Source of the DNA: Dyadobacter jiangsuensis
Lineage (GTDB): Bacteria > Bacteroidota > Bacteroidia > Cytophagales > Spirosomataceae
Reading direction: 5' to 3'
Length of the DNA: 64,000 nt
NCBI RefSeq assembly: GCF_003014695.1
Contig: NZ_PYAS01000006.1
Span: 186,001-250,000, forward strand
Part shown: in pieces, positions 29,165-38,960 of the stretch
Layout of the letters: every line of letters starts with the position of its first letter
How positions within the stretch are numbered: position 1 is the stretch's first letter
The notes under the pieces: model-generated
The model's input: the letters and a program-made list of their open reading frames with translations, nothing else
Told to the model about the DNA's origin: nothing
The model's database searches: none
Translations under genes and position numbers: made by a program

Positions 29165-30478
29165 TCAGATTGCCCCTTTGACGCCTGCTTTTTTGAGTTT
29201 TTCCACAATGAACTCCCCTAATGCCTTGCCCTGCGCCTGGCCATTTTCGATAGCGTCGCGGTAGTGGATTCCGCCGTAAAGCCTTGAAATAGCCGCTTCC
29301 TCCGAAGCCTGCCTGAACGATTTGAAATCCCTCGTCGGCAACTCGAATATCACTTCGGTATCGTCGCGGAAGGCGAAATTATCGCCCAGCAAAAAGGTGA
29401 GTGTTTCGGCCACGGCTGTCGAGATCACACTATGACCGCTGGTATATTCCGGGAAAGGCGGGGTTTGCAGGAGCGGCTGCCATTTCGGGTCGATGCTCCG
29501 GTTGATCACCGTTTCCGGCCGCACCCGGCTGCTGCGGTACTTTTCGTCCCAGCAACTGATGAACGCATCCATCAGTGTGGCGGCCGCCAGCGAATGTACC
29601 ATAACACCTTTATCGAGATCCAGATTAGCCTTGGTAGTGGCGATACCGGTGATGTTCATCCAGTGCCCGCCCGGACTGATTTTCTTGAAACCGATATTCA
29701 TATGCCCCGAGGTGTTGATCGCAAACGGATTGCAATCCCAGTAGGAAGCAATGAAGCGCTCCTGTTCCGTCAGGTTTTTACCTACATCATAAACTTCCTT
29801 CGCGAGTTTAAAAAACGCGCTCGTACTATCTTTGCTGAACTCGACGGGTGGTTTTGGTACAAACTGGCCGCATGAGTCGATCAGCACGGGGCGGATCGTT
29901 TTCCAATTTGGTTCAACGCCTTCCATATAGCCTGGCGGCGTCGGGTACCAATAGGCATCCCCCTTTTTAGGACGGTACCGCAAACGTGTGCTGAGTTTGA
30001 GATAACCATCGGTAGCGGCATCGGCGGCAATTTTCCTGGCCACATCCTGCGCCACGGCAATCGACTCGTCGATCGTCGCCTGCGAATGCCCTTCACGCAG
30101 CAAAGCAATAATCAACTTTTTCTGGTCTTCTTCCAGCATATACCCCGACGGGATGATGAGCCTCCCCGTTTCCAGAATGCAATACAATGCGGCAATCTGG
30201 TAATCATAATGCTTCGCGTCGATACTGACCGGATTAATGCTTTTCGTAAAAACCGTCGGGGCGACGATTTGCTTGTTGTTCCGCGCCACGATCTCGTGTG
30301 CGCCCATCAGGCAATAGGTGTAAAATCGGCTGGCCGCGGGCGGGTTCACGACATCATGGATCATCACCATGGTTACCGAGAAAACAGCCGGCTGCAAATG
30401 CTTCCGCAGCTCCTCTTTGGCAGGGTTTGCAAAAGCAGATTGGGTAAAAATCAAAAGGAAGAGAAGGATCCGGCGCAT
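29165..30478 (-). CDS. Vanadium-dependent haloperoxidase / PAP2-type enzyme
   Basis: A 437-residue exported helical protein (signal peptide ending AFA-NPA). It has the three phosphate/vanadate-binding motifs of the haloperoxidase-PAP2 superfamily: K313-x6-R320-P321, T346-S-G-H349, and S398-R399 with H405 and D408 in SRLYGGIHYRDA. The arrangement and length fit the bacterial vanadium haloperoxidase-like branch rather than small PAP2 lipid phosphatases; whether it halogenates or acts as a phosphatase is undecidable here. Its ATG overlaps the stop of the upstream VCBS/UnbV gene (TAATG), so the two are translationally coupled. Confidence 0.85.
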   Translation of the reverse strand: MRRILLFLLIFTQSAFANPAKEELRKHLQPAVFSVTMVMIHDVVNPPAASRFYTYCLMGAHEIVARNNKQIVAPTVFTKSINPVSIDAKHYDYQIAALYCILETGRLIIPSGYMLEEDQKKLIIALLREGHSQATIDESIAVAQDVARKIAADAATDGYLKLSTRLRYRPKKGDAYWYPTPPGYMEGVEPNWKTIRPVLIDSCGQFVPKPPVEFSKDSTSAFFKLAKEVYDVGKNLTEQERFIASYWDCNPFAINTSGHMNIGFKKISPGGHWMNITGIATTKANLDLDKGVMVHSLAAATLMDAFISCWDEKYRSSRVRPETVINRSIDPKWQPLLQTPPFPEYTSGHSVISTAVAETLTFLLGDNFAFRDDTEVIFELPTRDFKSFRQASEEAAISRLYGGIHYRDAIENGQAQGKALGEFIVEKLKKAGVKGAI

Positions 30479-33400
30479 TACTTTCTGGAATTTTTATAAA
30501 ACTGCAATGGCTCATTGAATGCGCCAATCACTACAAAAGGTTGGTTACCGATATGGACCTGCACGGCCGTTTTCACATCACCGATCACCGACAACCCGGT
30601 CTCCGGTTGCTCCACGAAACGAAAGCCGCCCTTACCGTCGCCGACAAAAAGGCTACCGTAATTCGCATCCATACTGCCCAGTTTGAGGCGGTTATCCGTT
30701 TTGTTACCCAACAGCAGCAGATCTTTCAATCCATCATGGTTATAATCGCCCGTCAGGATCGTGCTTATGGGGCCGAATTGCGCGCGCGCAGGCATTGAAA
30801 ACTTCTCGAATTTGCCATTCCGGTTCATAAAGCAAACGGTACGGAGCTCGCGCGCTTCGAGCCTGCCCCCCTTCGAAAGCTCCGCTGCCGGGATGATCTC
30901 GGGCATGGTCGCATTGGCGTAGTCGCGGTAGTAGGCGAATTTCTTACGCATAGGGTAAATCTGATCGTTCAGCTCGTCGCGACTCACGAACGGGTAAGAT
31001 TTGCCTTGCACATAAAAGTTGAAGAATGGGTCGACCGAGCCATTTTTGTCGAAATCGGCAAAATACAGTTCCGCAGGCTCCTTTTCGGAGGCTTTGATCT
31101 GCGAATTCTGCCCAAGGTTACCCGCAAGGATGTCGGGCTTGCCGTCATTGTCCAGGTCTTCTATCTCAATGGTATTCCAAAAGCCGCTTTCTTCAACCTG
31201 GAAGAAATCCATTGTTTTGTCTTCAAAATCTTTCCCGTTGTAGGTAAAAACCTTTACCGGCATCATTTCACCCGCTATCACCAGCTCCGGTTTGCCGTCG
31301 CCGTTCAAATCTCCCCATTGTGCGTCGGTAACCATACCTATTTTAAAAAACGGCGATTCCCGTATTTCAAAACGCCCTTTTCCATCATTAACCAATAAGA
31401 ACGACGCCGGGGCCTCGGGGTACCTGCCGGGGATAATGCGCCCCCCCACGAACAGGTCGAGGTCGCCGTCTTTGTCAAAATCAAACGGACGTGCGCATGA
31501 CTTACTGCTGGCCTTCAAATTCGGGACCGAGAGTACCGACAAGCTCAGGCCGCCCTTTCCGTCGCTCAGGTAAATTTCATCTTGCAGCGAAACCATGTTA
31601 GGCTCAAAAAGCGAATAGCCGCCTTTGGCAATGTATAAATCATCGTAACCATCGCCATTGGCATCGAAAAACACCGCTGCCGAAATGGCAGATGTATTCT
31701 CATCACCGATCGCGAAGCCGGGCATTTCGCGAAACGCTCCGTCTTTTTGCTGTAACCATATTCTGGCCTGCTTGTTCTGATCGCCGCTTACGAAAATATC
31801 ATCCAGGCCATCCTTGTTCACATCGCCTTTCGCCACCACCGGGCCCGTTTGTGAATACATCGAGAGCATCAGCGGCTGGCGCTTGAAATCGTTTTCGCTG
31901 AAACCCTCGTGCTGGTAAGTGATTGCCGGGGTCTGCTTTTGAAACAGTGCACTCGAAACGCGCTCCTTCTCTGACTTATCGGCCTTTTTACCCGACTTTT
32001 CGACCACGAGCAACTGATTAGCCTTCACATTTTCGACGATCTGGCTCGTACCATCCGGCCATTGGATCTTCACGGTATCCACCGTCACCGCCTCACCAAG
32101 CCCGAAATGCAGGCGCAACGGCGTACACGAAAGATACCCGCGGTTAGGATTCACCTCCTGATATTGTAATGCACCTTTGTTTTGAAGATAAACCCTGGCT
32201 CCCACGCCGGCGGCATTCGCGCCGTTTTGTTTCAGTTTCAATTGCAGCCAATGCCCGTTTTTGGATTCACTGGCTGTATTTTGGTACACAAATGCGGGCT
32301 CGTTGATATTGTTAACGACCAGATCGAGGTCCCCGTCATTGTCCAGATCCGCATATACCGCGCCGCTCGAAACCGATGCATGTTCCAGGCCCCAGGGCTG
32401 CTGCATTTTGGTAAATGTGAGGTCGCGGTTGTTTTTAAAAATGTAATTGGCCAATGCGGTGGAAGGCATCGCTTTCACCAGGTCCATGAGCTGGAAAGGC
32501 TCCTTGTCGACTGCCCGCTTGATCTTGTAATCGCCCCAGTATTTCAAAAAGTCCTTGTTGGTATAATCCCTGAGATAACCGTTTGAGACGAAGAGATCTT
32601 TGAAACCATCGTTGTCGAAATCTGCAAAAAGCGGCGTCCAGCTCCAATCGGTGTTGGAAACGCCCGCAAACTGGGCGATCTCACTGAATGTGCCGTCGCC
32701 GTTATTGAGTTGCAGCATATTGCGCATGTATTGCTTTTGCAGGTCCTGCCGCACCATCAGTTCGAAGGCTTCATAGTTTTCCTGCAATTGAAGCAGCTTC
32801 TGGCGCTGATTGTCTTCCGGCAGCATATCGAGCGACATGATATCGGGCAGGCCGTCGTTGTTGAAATCCGCGATATCAATACCCATCGAAAACTGCGCCA
32901 AATGCCTGAAATATTGGCGCGTCACGTCCCTGAACGTACCGTCGTGGTTATTGATGTAGAGGTAATCGGGTTCGTTATAGTCGTTGGTGACGTAAATATC
33001 CTGCCATCCGTCCTGGTTCACATCCGCGATCGCGATACCGAGCCCGAACGTGAGCGGGTACTGGTGAATACCTGCCTTTTGGGTAACTTCCACAAAATGG
33101 TTTTTCTGGTTTTCAAAAAGCTTATTACCTGCGAGTTCGTCCGTCTGCGTACGGAACTTCGCGAGCTCCATGTTGTCGATCTTCTTGGTCGTATGGTTGA
33201 GCAACATCATATCCAGATCGCCATCGTTGTCGTAATCAAAGAAAGCGGCCTGGGTGCTGTAACTGATGTTGTCGAGCCCGTACTCCTTCGCCTGCTCGAC
33301 GAATTTGAGATTACCCTGATTGATAAAAAGCTGGTTCTTGCGATCCTCGTCCTTCACCTTGCCCGAGTAGCAAATGTGGATATCGAGCAAGCCGTCGCCA

Positions 33401-33792
33401 TTCACGTCGGCCATCGTTACACCCGTTTTCCAGCCACCCCGGCGACCTTCGAGCCCCTTGCCCGCCGACGCGGTAATGTCTTTGAACTTCATTTTCTCAC
33501 CCTTCGCGCCCAGGTTCAGATACAGCTTGTTAGAGCCCATGTTGGACGTAAAGAAAAGATCATCGAAACCGTCGTTGTTAATGTCCCCTACCGCTACGCC
33601 GCCGCCATTATAATAGTATTCATAGGACATTACATTCTGGCTCTCAGTCTCGCTAATCGGGTTCACGAAATCGATCCCGGTCTGCTTGCCTTCAAGTAAG
33701 CGGAACATTGTATTCTGCGCCCTGACGCCCGTAACTTGTAATGTCAGCAGTAAAATAGCAGGCAGGTAAAAGAGGCGACCTTTGTGATTCAT
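30478..33792 (-). CDS. VCBS repeat / ASPIC-UnbV domain secreted protein 1
   Basis: An 1104-residue exported protein (signal peptide to about residue 26, ending VRA-Q). It contains many FG-GAP/VCBS repeats with Ca-binding D-x-[DN]-x-D-G loops (DINNDGFDD, DYDNDGDLD, DFDNDGFKD, DLDNDGDLD, DFDKDGDLD). In the middle, about 530-600, is the ASPIC/UnbV domain (LHFGLGEAVTVDTVKIQWPDG). The predicted fold is a chain of beta-propellers related to CRTAC1 and integrin alpha chains. It sits downstream of a SusC/SusD pair behind a terminator and is coupled to the haloperoxidase-like gene. Role, perhaps binding of polymer or protein ligands, is unknown. Confidence 0.85.
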   Translation of the reverse strand: MNHKGRLFYLPAILLLTLQVTGVRAQNTMFRLLEGKQTGIDFVNPISETESQNVMSYEYYYNGGGVAVGDINNDGFDDLFFTSNMGSNKLYLNLGAKGEKMKFKDITASAGKGLEGRRGGWKTGVTMADVNGDGLLDIHICYSGKVKDEDRKNQLFINQGNLKFVEQAKEYGLDNISYSTQAAFFDYDNDGDLDMMLLNHTTKKIDNMELAKFRTQTDELAGNKLFENQKNHFVEVTQKAGIHQYPLTFGLGIAIADVNQDGWQDIYVTNDYNEPDYLYINNHDGTFRDVTRQYFRHLAQFSMGIDIADFNNDGLPDIMSLDMLPEDNQRQKLLQLQENYEAFELMVRQDLQKQYMRNMLQLNNGDGTFSEIAQFAGVSNTDWSWTPLFADFDNDGFKDLFVSNGYLRDYTNKDFLKYWGDYKIKRAVDKEPFQLMDLVKAMPSTALANYIFKNNRDLTFTKMQQPWGLEHASVSSGAVYADLDNDGDLDLVVNNINEPAFVYQNTASESKNGHWLQLKLKQNGANAAGVGARVYLQNKGALQYQEVNPNRGYLSCTPLRLHFGLGEAVTVDTVKIQWPDGTSQIVENVKANQLLVVEKSGKKADKSEKERVSSALFQKQTPAITYQHEGFSENDFKRQPLMLSMYSQTGPVVAKGDVNKDGLDDIFVSGDQNKQARIWLQQKDGAFREMPGFAIGDENTSAISAAVFFDANGDGYDDLYIAKGGYSLFEPNMVSLQDEIYLSDGKGGLSLSVLSVPNLKASSKSCARPFDFDKDGDLDLFVGGRIIPGRYPEAPASFLLVNDGKGRFEIRESPFFKIGMVTDAQWGDLNGDGKPELVIAGEMMPVKVFTYNGKDFEDKTMDFFQVEESGFWNTIEIEDLDNDGKPDILAGNLGQNSQIKASEKEPAELYFADFDKNGSVDPFFNFYVQGKSYPFVSRDELNDQIYPMRKKFAYYRDYANATMPEIIPAAELSKGGRLEARELRTVCFMNRNGKFEKFSMPARAQFGPISTILTGDYNHDGLKDLLLLGNKTDNRLKLGSMDANYGSLFVGDGKGGFRFVEQPETGLSVIGDVKTAVQVHIGNQPFVVIGAFNEPLQFYKNSRK

Positions 33793-33832
33793 TGAAAGTG
33801 CAGTACCGATTTAGAAAGGAAGATTTTGTACT

Positions 33833-33864
33833 AAAATAAAAAACTTCAACCAAAAGTTGAAGTT
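33833..33864 (-). terminator. Intrinsic terminator downstream of SusC/SusD pair 1
   Basis: AACTTCAAC (33842-33850) pairs with GTTGAAGTT (33856-33864). On the minus strand the stem is followed by TTTTTTATTTT. It lies between susD 1 and the UnbV gene, about 70 bases past the SusD stop. Confidence 0.75.
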
Positions 33865-33890
33865 AAAACTTAGTGCAGTGCTTTGGGAAG

Positions 33891-33925
33891 AAAGCGCCAG
33901 GAAAATTAATATTTCCTGGCGCTTT
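33891..33925. terminator. Second hairpin just after SusD 1
   Basis: AAAGCGCCAGGAAA (33891-33904) and TTTCCTGGCGCTTT (33912-33925) form a perfect 14-bp stem only 8 bases past the SusD stop. T-rich sequence follows on the plus strand and a short TTTCTT on the minus strand. It may act as a first terminator or protect the 3' end. Confidence 0.7.
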
Positions 33926-33933
33926 TGTATTAT

Positions 33934-35511
33934 TTACTTATCCCACCATACGCGGGTCAGGAAGTCGTCCGGACCTTGAATGGCCACTGCCGCACGGTAG
34001 TTGACGGCATTTTTGGACGTTTCCGAAGCCGGGTATCTCAATCTGCGGGGGATTACTCCGCCAGTTGCATTACCTGTATAATTGGTAGGCTTCAATGCGG
34101 GATAACCCGTTCTTCTCCAGTTGGCATAAGCTTCGTACGAATTCAGGAAAGTTGCCGCCCAGTATTGGGTATGGATTTGCTCCATTTGTGCGGTCATTCC
34201 GGAAGTAGCGAATGGATGTACCGTCAGATAAGCGGTGATCGATGCCGCCGGGATCGTTGCGCCGTAGATCGAGAACAAACTCATCGCAGCCGTTACCCCT
34301 TTGTTATAGTGGGTCGCAGCAGCCCCGTCGCCCCAGCCACGCAACGCGGCCTCGGCAAGGAGGTATTCTACTTCCGCATAAGACTGGAATACTGTCGGCG
34401 CTGCATTGCTCGCAATGTAGTTCAGGTTAGCTTCCGAATAGGTAGCCAGCGAATTATCGTTCCATGAAGGGATCAATGTCTTGATCGTCGTAGGATCGTA
34501 GCCATTCGGCAAACCTTTCTGCGCAGCCGGTGCTGACGCAGTCGGGAGCTGGTTTCTATCGGCATTACCTTGCCACAAAGTCGCGATGTACGGCAAACGC
34601 GGATCATCGTTGGTTTGTAAGAAATCAACCAACGTTTTGCTCAACTTGCTGTTCGCTTTGCCTTTCAGGTTAGCCGCGTCGTACTCCTGCGTTTTCAGCG
34701 TATTGGCGTCGAGGTTACGGTTGTTGTCGTTGGTATCGTAATGCAGCAATCTTGCAACATCGTCATTGCTCGTCATCAAACCTCCGGCAATCGCTTTTTT
34801 CACGTAAGTCTCAGCGGAAGCAGCGTCTACTTTCGTCATACGCATTCCGAGACGGAGCATGAGGGAGTTCGCAAATTTCTTCCACTTCACAACGTCACCC
34901 GCATACAAAGGATCCGCCGCACCATAGCTCACTTTTGCCGCATCCAGCCCTGCACCAGCCTCTTCCAGCTCTTTCAGCATATCCTTATAAATAGTCTCCT
35001 GCGTATCGTATTTGGGCGACAGAATGCCGTCCAGATACCCTTGACCAGCCTCCGAATAGGGAATATCGCCATACAAATCAGAAATGCGGTGGTAAATGAA
35101 TGCCCGCCAGATTCGCGCGATGTTGTATTTGTTGCTCAGCTCAGGCTTGTCTTTCGTCAATGCGATAATCTGCTCGATTTCCTTCACCTGATTGGTGTAG
35201 GCAGTTTCGAAAAACGCCGAGTAGTATTCTACGTTCGACAGGTATTTGTCCCCCGACCAATAGGTTGTCAGCGAAGCAAAATGCTGCACCATTGCCCCGG
35301 CGTAAATAAGGTTGCCCCGGTGGTTTTCATAACCTGTCCCAGCCGTTTTTACCACATTATAGGTAAAAAGGTTTTCCAGGATCGGGTCTGTAACTGCATT
35401 CGGGTTGGTATTCAGTTCTACAAACCCCTTGTCGCAGGAAGTGGTGACGAGCCCGGCGGTAAGGACACCACCGATAATCGCCAGCTTGGTATTTCTGATA
35501 TATTTTATCAT
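33934..35511 (-). CDS. SusD/RagB-family outer-membrane lipoprotein 1
   Basis: The surface lipoprotein partner of a SusC transporter, capturing a glycan or peptide at the outer membrane. With ATG 35511 (the frame starts 4 codons earlier at a TTG) the protein is 525 residues, with lipobox VTTSC and lipidated Cys26. The sequence matches the SusD-like group with N-terminal ELNTNPNAV, AFIYHRISDLYGDIPYSEA and KWKKFANSLMLRLGMRMTKV. It ends with the common GPDDFLTRVWWDK. It starts 13 bases after the SusC stop. The substrate cannot be named. Confidence 0.92.
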   Translation of the reverse strand: MIKYIRNTKLAIIGGVLTAGLVTTSCDKGFVELNTNPNAVTDPILENLFTYNVVKTAGTGYENHRGNLIYAGAMVQHFASLTTYWSGDKYLSNVEYYSAFFETAYTNQVKEIEQIIALTKDKPELSNKYNIARIWRAFIYHRISDLYGDIPYSEAGQGYLDGILSPKYDTQETIYKDMLKELEEAGAGLDAAKVSYGAADPLYAGDVVKWKKFANSLMLRLGMRMTKVDAASAETYVKKAIAGGLMTSNDDVARLLHYDTNDNNRNLDANTLKTQEYDAANLKGKANSKLSKTLVDFLQTNDDPRLPYIATLWQGNADRNQLPTASAPAAQKGLPNGYDPTTIKTLIPSWNDNSLATYSEANLNYIASNAAPTVFQSYAEVEYLLAEAALRGWGDGAAATHYNKGVTAAMSLFSIYGATIPAASITAYLTVHPFATSGMTAQMEQIHTQYWAATFLNSYEAYANWRRTGYPALKPTNYTGNATGGVIPRRLRYPASETSKNAVNYRAAVAIQGPDDFLTRVWWDK

Positions 35512-35524
35512 TTCACAAATCAAT

Positions 35525-38500
35525 TTAGAATTTAACCATCAGGTTCAGACCGTAGCTGCGGGTCGGCGGTACACCGAACATTTCCAAGCCCTGACCGTTT
35601 CCGCTATTGTAAGTTGATTCAGGATCAACATTCGGCACCTTTTTGTAGAGAATGAAAAGGTTTCTGGCTACAAACGACAGGCTTACAGACTGGATCGGCA
35701 TTTTGCCCAAAACACTTTTAGGAATGCTGTAACCCAAAGTCATCTGACGCAGTTTGAGGAAGTCGGATTTATAAACCGACTGGTCGGTGATCGTAGTGGC
35801 AATACCTGAGTAGTAATCCTGCGCAGATAATGTTTTGGTAAACGATTCGCCTTGCTCGTCCACACCCGTTACGGTTACGCCCGTTTCGCGCACGTTGTTA
35901 TCGGTCGTAACTTGTGAAAGACCACGCGACATCGCGAATGCATTGGTAGCAGAGTAAATGTAGCCTCCGAATTTACCGTCGATCAGGAAGCCCAGTGAAA
36001 CGCCTTTGTAACTCACGGTGTTCGTCAAACCCATCGTCAATGGCGGAACACCACGGGCCAGCATTTCGAAGTCACCTTGCACCGGCAAGCCGGTCGCTTT
36101 GTTGTAAACCACATTACCGCTTGCATCGCGCTTCATTCTCGAACCGGCAATCATACCATATGGCTGTCCTTCGAAATGGTAGATATATGCATTACGGGTA
36201 CGCGACTCGTCCAATGAAAGCGTAGGCAGGCCATCGGCGATTTTAACAACCGTGTTGGCATTGTACGCCATGTTGAAGCTAGCGTTCCAGTTAAATCCGC
36301 CCGGCGTCTTCACAGGTGTGCCGCTCAGCAATATCTCGATACCCTTGTTTTGAACTTTACCTACATTCAGCAACACATCGTTATAACCACTTGCACTTGA
36401 AGTTGACGCCTTCACAGGGTCATTCGTAGTCACGCGGTCATAGTAAGTAAGGTCGAGACCGATCCTGTTTTGGAACAATTTGGTTTCGATACCAAATTCA
36501 GTCGTCGTCGAAGTATTCGGTTTCAGGTTCTGATTCGGGATCGTGCTCGTTCCGATGTTCATCAGCGGGTAGCTTGAATATGGGTTACCCTGCAAGGTGT
36601 AAGTCAGGTTGAGCGCGTAAGGATCGGGATAACCACCACCCACTTGTGCCCACGAACCACGAACTTTCGCGTAGGTCAGCCAGCTCGGCTTGTCGGAAAG
36701 CGCGTCCGACAAAATATAACCCAAACCAACCGAAGGATAGAAGATCCTGTTATTGGCAGGAGCCAATGTCGAGAACCAGTCTTCACGGCCGGTGAAGGTA
36801 AGGAACAAAATATTCCGCCAGCTCAAATCCGCAGAAGCGAACAATGAATTGATTTTAAACGGCTTGTATTCGATATTCCGGTCGCTGCTGGTGAGGTTAC
36901 CCAGGAAATAGTTGAAAGGAATCACGAATTGGCTGCCGCCGATGTACATGTTCTGGTTGACGCGGTACATTTGGTTACCACCTACGATCGCATTCAGGCT
37001 AAAATCGCCGATATCTTTTGTGAAACCCAGCAAAAGCTCGCCGTTGGTCTCGTTGATCTTACGAACGTTGGTACCCATCGAACCGGCGGTCGCATAGGCA
37101 ATACCGGTAGGCTCAATGCTTTCGAAATCGATTGTATTCAGGTCGGTTCCCACACGTCCGCGCACGTAAAGCCAGTCGGTAAGATTGTAGCGCAGGCTGA
37201 ACGATCCGAGGAAACGCTTACGGTCATCGCTGTTTTTCACATAATCCGTTGCGAAATACGGGTTCTGCGCATACACATTCGAATTCCAGAGCAATTCGTA
37301 GTTCCGGCTGTCGACACCCGGAGCCAGGTTACGGATATCCACGCTGTTGGCGATCATATATGCTGCGAAGTTCGGGTTTTTAGGGGTATCCGAAAGGAAG
37401 CTCCTGTTTCTGCCCTCTTCGATATTGTACTGCACAACGCTTTCGAAAATCAATTTCTTCGCCAGGTTGGCATTCACGCTCAGGTTGAACGACTTCCTGT
37501 TGAAAGAAGCATTCGGAACCACCCCTTTCGAATCCGCATTGGATGCTGAGAAACGGAAGTTCATCTTTTCATCACCGCCTGAAATCGCAACAGTATTGGA
37601 GAACGTGCTTCCCGTACGGTAGAAGTTCTCAATATTGTTTTTCTGGGCAGAATACGGTCTTGAAACGCCGTCGAACTGAACCACTGGTGATCCGTCCAGC
37701 TTCGCGCCCCACGAAACAGCACCATTTGCCAGCGCTTCGTCCTTTGACGTGGGCGCTACGCCCTGCGTTCCGGAACCATACAGATATTGCCAGTCGGTAA
37801 GGTCTCTCACCTTTTCGAAAGTGTAGGTACCGTTGTACTCTACGCCGATACCTTTGCTTCCCTTACCGGTTTTGGTGGTGATCAAAATCACACCGTTACC
37901 AGCGCGTGAGCCGTAAAGGGCTGCGGCAGTACCTCCTTTCAAAACCGTCATGGACTCGATGTCGTCGGGGTTGATACTGTTCAAACCATCACCCGTATCG
38001 AAGCCTCCCCACATACCCGCGCTTCCTACGTTGGTGTTATCAATAGGCACACCGTTAATTACGTACAAAGGCTGGTTGCTTCCGCTCAATGAACCGTTAC
38101 CACGGATCAAAACCCGGCTCGATCCACCGGGACCTGTTGCGGTGCTGGTTGCATTCACCCCAGCGATTTTCCCGGACAGTGCATTACCCAGGTTCACTTC
38201 GCGGGCTTGTGTGAAATCGCTACCCTTCACTTCGGTAACCGCATATGCGAGTGCCTTTTTGTCCTTCGAAATACCTAGCGCCGTTACAACTACCTCTTCC
38301 AGGTTCGCAACGTCCGGAACCAGCTTCACATTCAACGTACTCTGACCATTCACACCGAGCTCCTGTTTCAAATAGCCGATAGAGCTAAATACCAGTACAT
38401 CGGTGTCTTTCACACCCGCTAACGAAAAATTCCCCTCCACATCCGCGTTGGTACCTTTCGTTGTTCCTTTCACCGTTACTGCGACACCAGGAAGTCCCTG

Positions 38501-38629
38501 GTCTTTTTCGTCGATGACCTTACCCGAAACGGTCCGTTCCTGCGCAAAGGCGGTCAGCGATGCAAAAAGCAGAAATAGTCCCAGAGGGAAAATCCCCTTC
38601 CCCAGGACCACGCGTAACTTTTCTTTCAT
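35525..38629 (-). CDS. SusC/RagA-family TonB-dependent transporter 1
   Basis: A 1034-residue TonB-linked outer-membrane transporter. After a signal peptide (ending AFA-QE) comes the CarboxypepD_reg-like domain (VSGKVIDEKDQGLPGVAVTV), then the plug domain with NPDDIESMTVLKGGTAAALYGSRAGNGVILITT, the SusC signature, and a 22-strand barrel ending SYGLNLMVKF. It works with the adjacent SusD lid to import an oligomer using TonB energy. It is the first gene of the unit, preceded by an AT-rich gap. Confidence 0.94.
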   Translation of the reverse strand: MKEKLRVVLGKGIFPLGLFLLFASLTAFAQERTVSGKVIDEKDQGLPGVAVTVKGTTKGTNADVEGNFSLAGVKDTDVLVFSSIGYLKQELGVNGQSTLNVKLVPDVANLEEVVVTALGISKDKKALAYAVTEVKGSDFTQAREVNLGNALSGKIAGVNATSTATGPGGSSRVLIRGNGSLSGSNQPLYVINGVPIDNTNVGSAGMWGGFDTGDGLNSINPDDIESMTVLKGGTAAALYGSRAGNGVILITTKTGKGSKGIGVEYNGTYTFEKVRDLTDWQYLYGSGTQGVAPTSKDEALANGAVSWGAKLDGSPVVQFDGVSRPYSAQKNNIENFYRTGSTFSNTVAISGGDEKMNFRFSASNADSKGVVPNASFNRKSFNLSVNANLAKKLIFESVVQYNIEEGRNRSFLSDTPKNPNFAAYMIANSVDIRNLAPGVDSRNYELLWNSNVYAQNPYFATDYVKNSDDRKRFLGSFSLRYNLTDWLYVRGRVGTDLNTIDFESIEPTGIAYATAGSMGTNVRKINETNGELLLGFTKDIGDFSLNAIVGGNQMYRVNQNMYIGGSQFVIPFNYFLGNLTSSDRNIEYKPFKINSLFASADLSWRNILFLTFTGREDWFSTLAPANNRIFYPSVGLGYILSDALSDKPSWLTYAKVRGSWAQVGGGYPDPYALNLTYTLQGNPYSSYPLMNIGTSTIPNQNLKPNTSTTTEFGIETKLFQNRIGLDLTYYDRVTTNDPVKASTSSASGYNDVLLNVGKVQNKGIEILLSGTPVKTPGGFNWNASFNMAYNANTVVKIADGLPTLSLDESRTRNAYIYHFEGQPYGMIAGSRMKRDASGNVVYNKATGLPVQGDFEMLARGVPPLTMGLTNTVSYKGVSLGFLIDGKFGGYIYSATNAFAMSRGLSQVTTDNNVRETGVTVTGVDEQGESFTKTLSAQDYYSGIATTITDQSVYKSDFLKLRQMTLGYSIPKSVLGKMPIQSVSLSFVARNLFILYKKVPNVDPESTYNSGNGQGLEMFGVPPTRSYGLNLMVKF

Positions 38630-38899
38630 AGGTTAGATAAATTAGTAAATTTTAAATAGGTTAAATTTGGTAAAGACCGAATTTTAGCATTGCCAAAAAC
38701 GGTTCACGGCAAATATCATCAAGTAATTTGTATTTAAATAATTTTAAAAACGCTTTGTACTTAAATTATATTTTTAATATTTCAATAATAAATTGGATAA
38801 AGATTTTACAAATCATTCGTCTTAATAGCGCTATGATTTTCGTGTACGTAAACAATCGGATACAATCCAATTACAGATTGTTTTCATCCAAAAAGTCAT
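38630..38899. other. AT-rich intergenic region upstream of SusC 1
   Basis: About 270 bases without coding potential, strongly AT-rich, between the SusC start and the terminator of the UnbV 2 gene. It should contain the SusC/SusD promoter on the minus strand, but I found no convincing TAnnTTTG box. No RNA gene is evident. Confidence 0.4.
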
Positions 38900-38937
38900 A
38901 AAAATGCCCGGATCGCACCAAAACGCGCAATCCGGGC
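38900..38937 (-). terminator. Intrinsic terminator of the UnbV 2 gene
   Basis: GCCCGGAT (38906-38913) pairs with ATCCGGGC (38930-38937); on the minus strand the stem is followed by ATTTTTATG. It lies 24 bases past the stop of the second VCBS/UnbV gene. Confidence 0.75.
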
Positions 38938-38960
38938 CTCTAATAAATTTTAAGCAAAAA

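Noticed and set aside
32710..33699. 329-codon plus-strand open frame rich in Ile/Val/His
   Set aside because: The antisense image of the repeated D-x-D-G-D loops of the VCBS gene explains its regular pattern.
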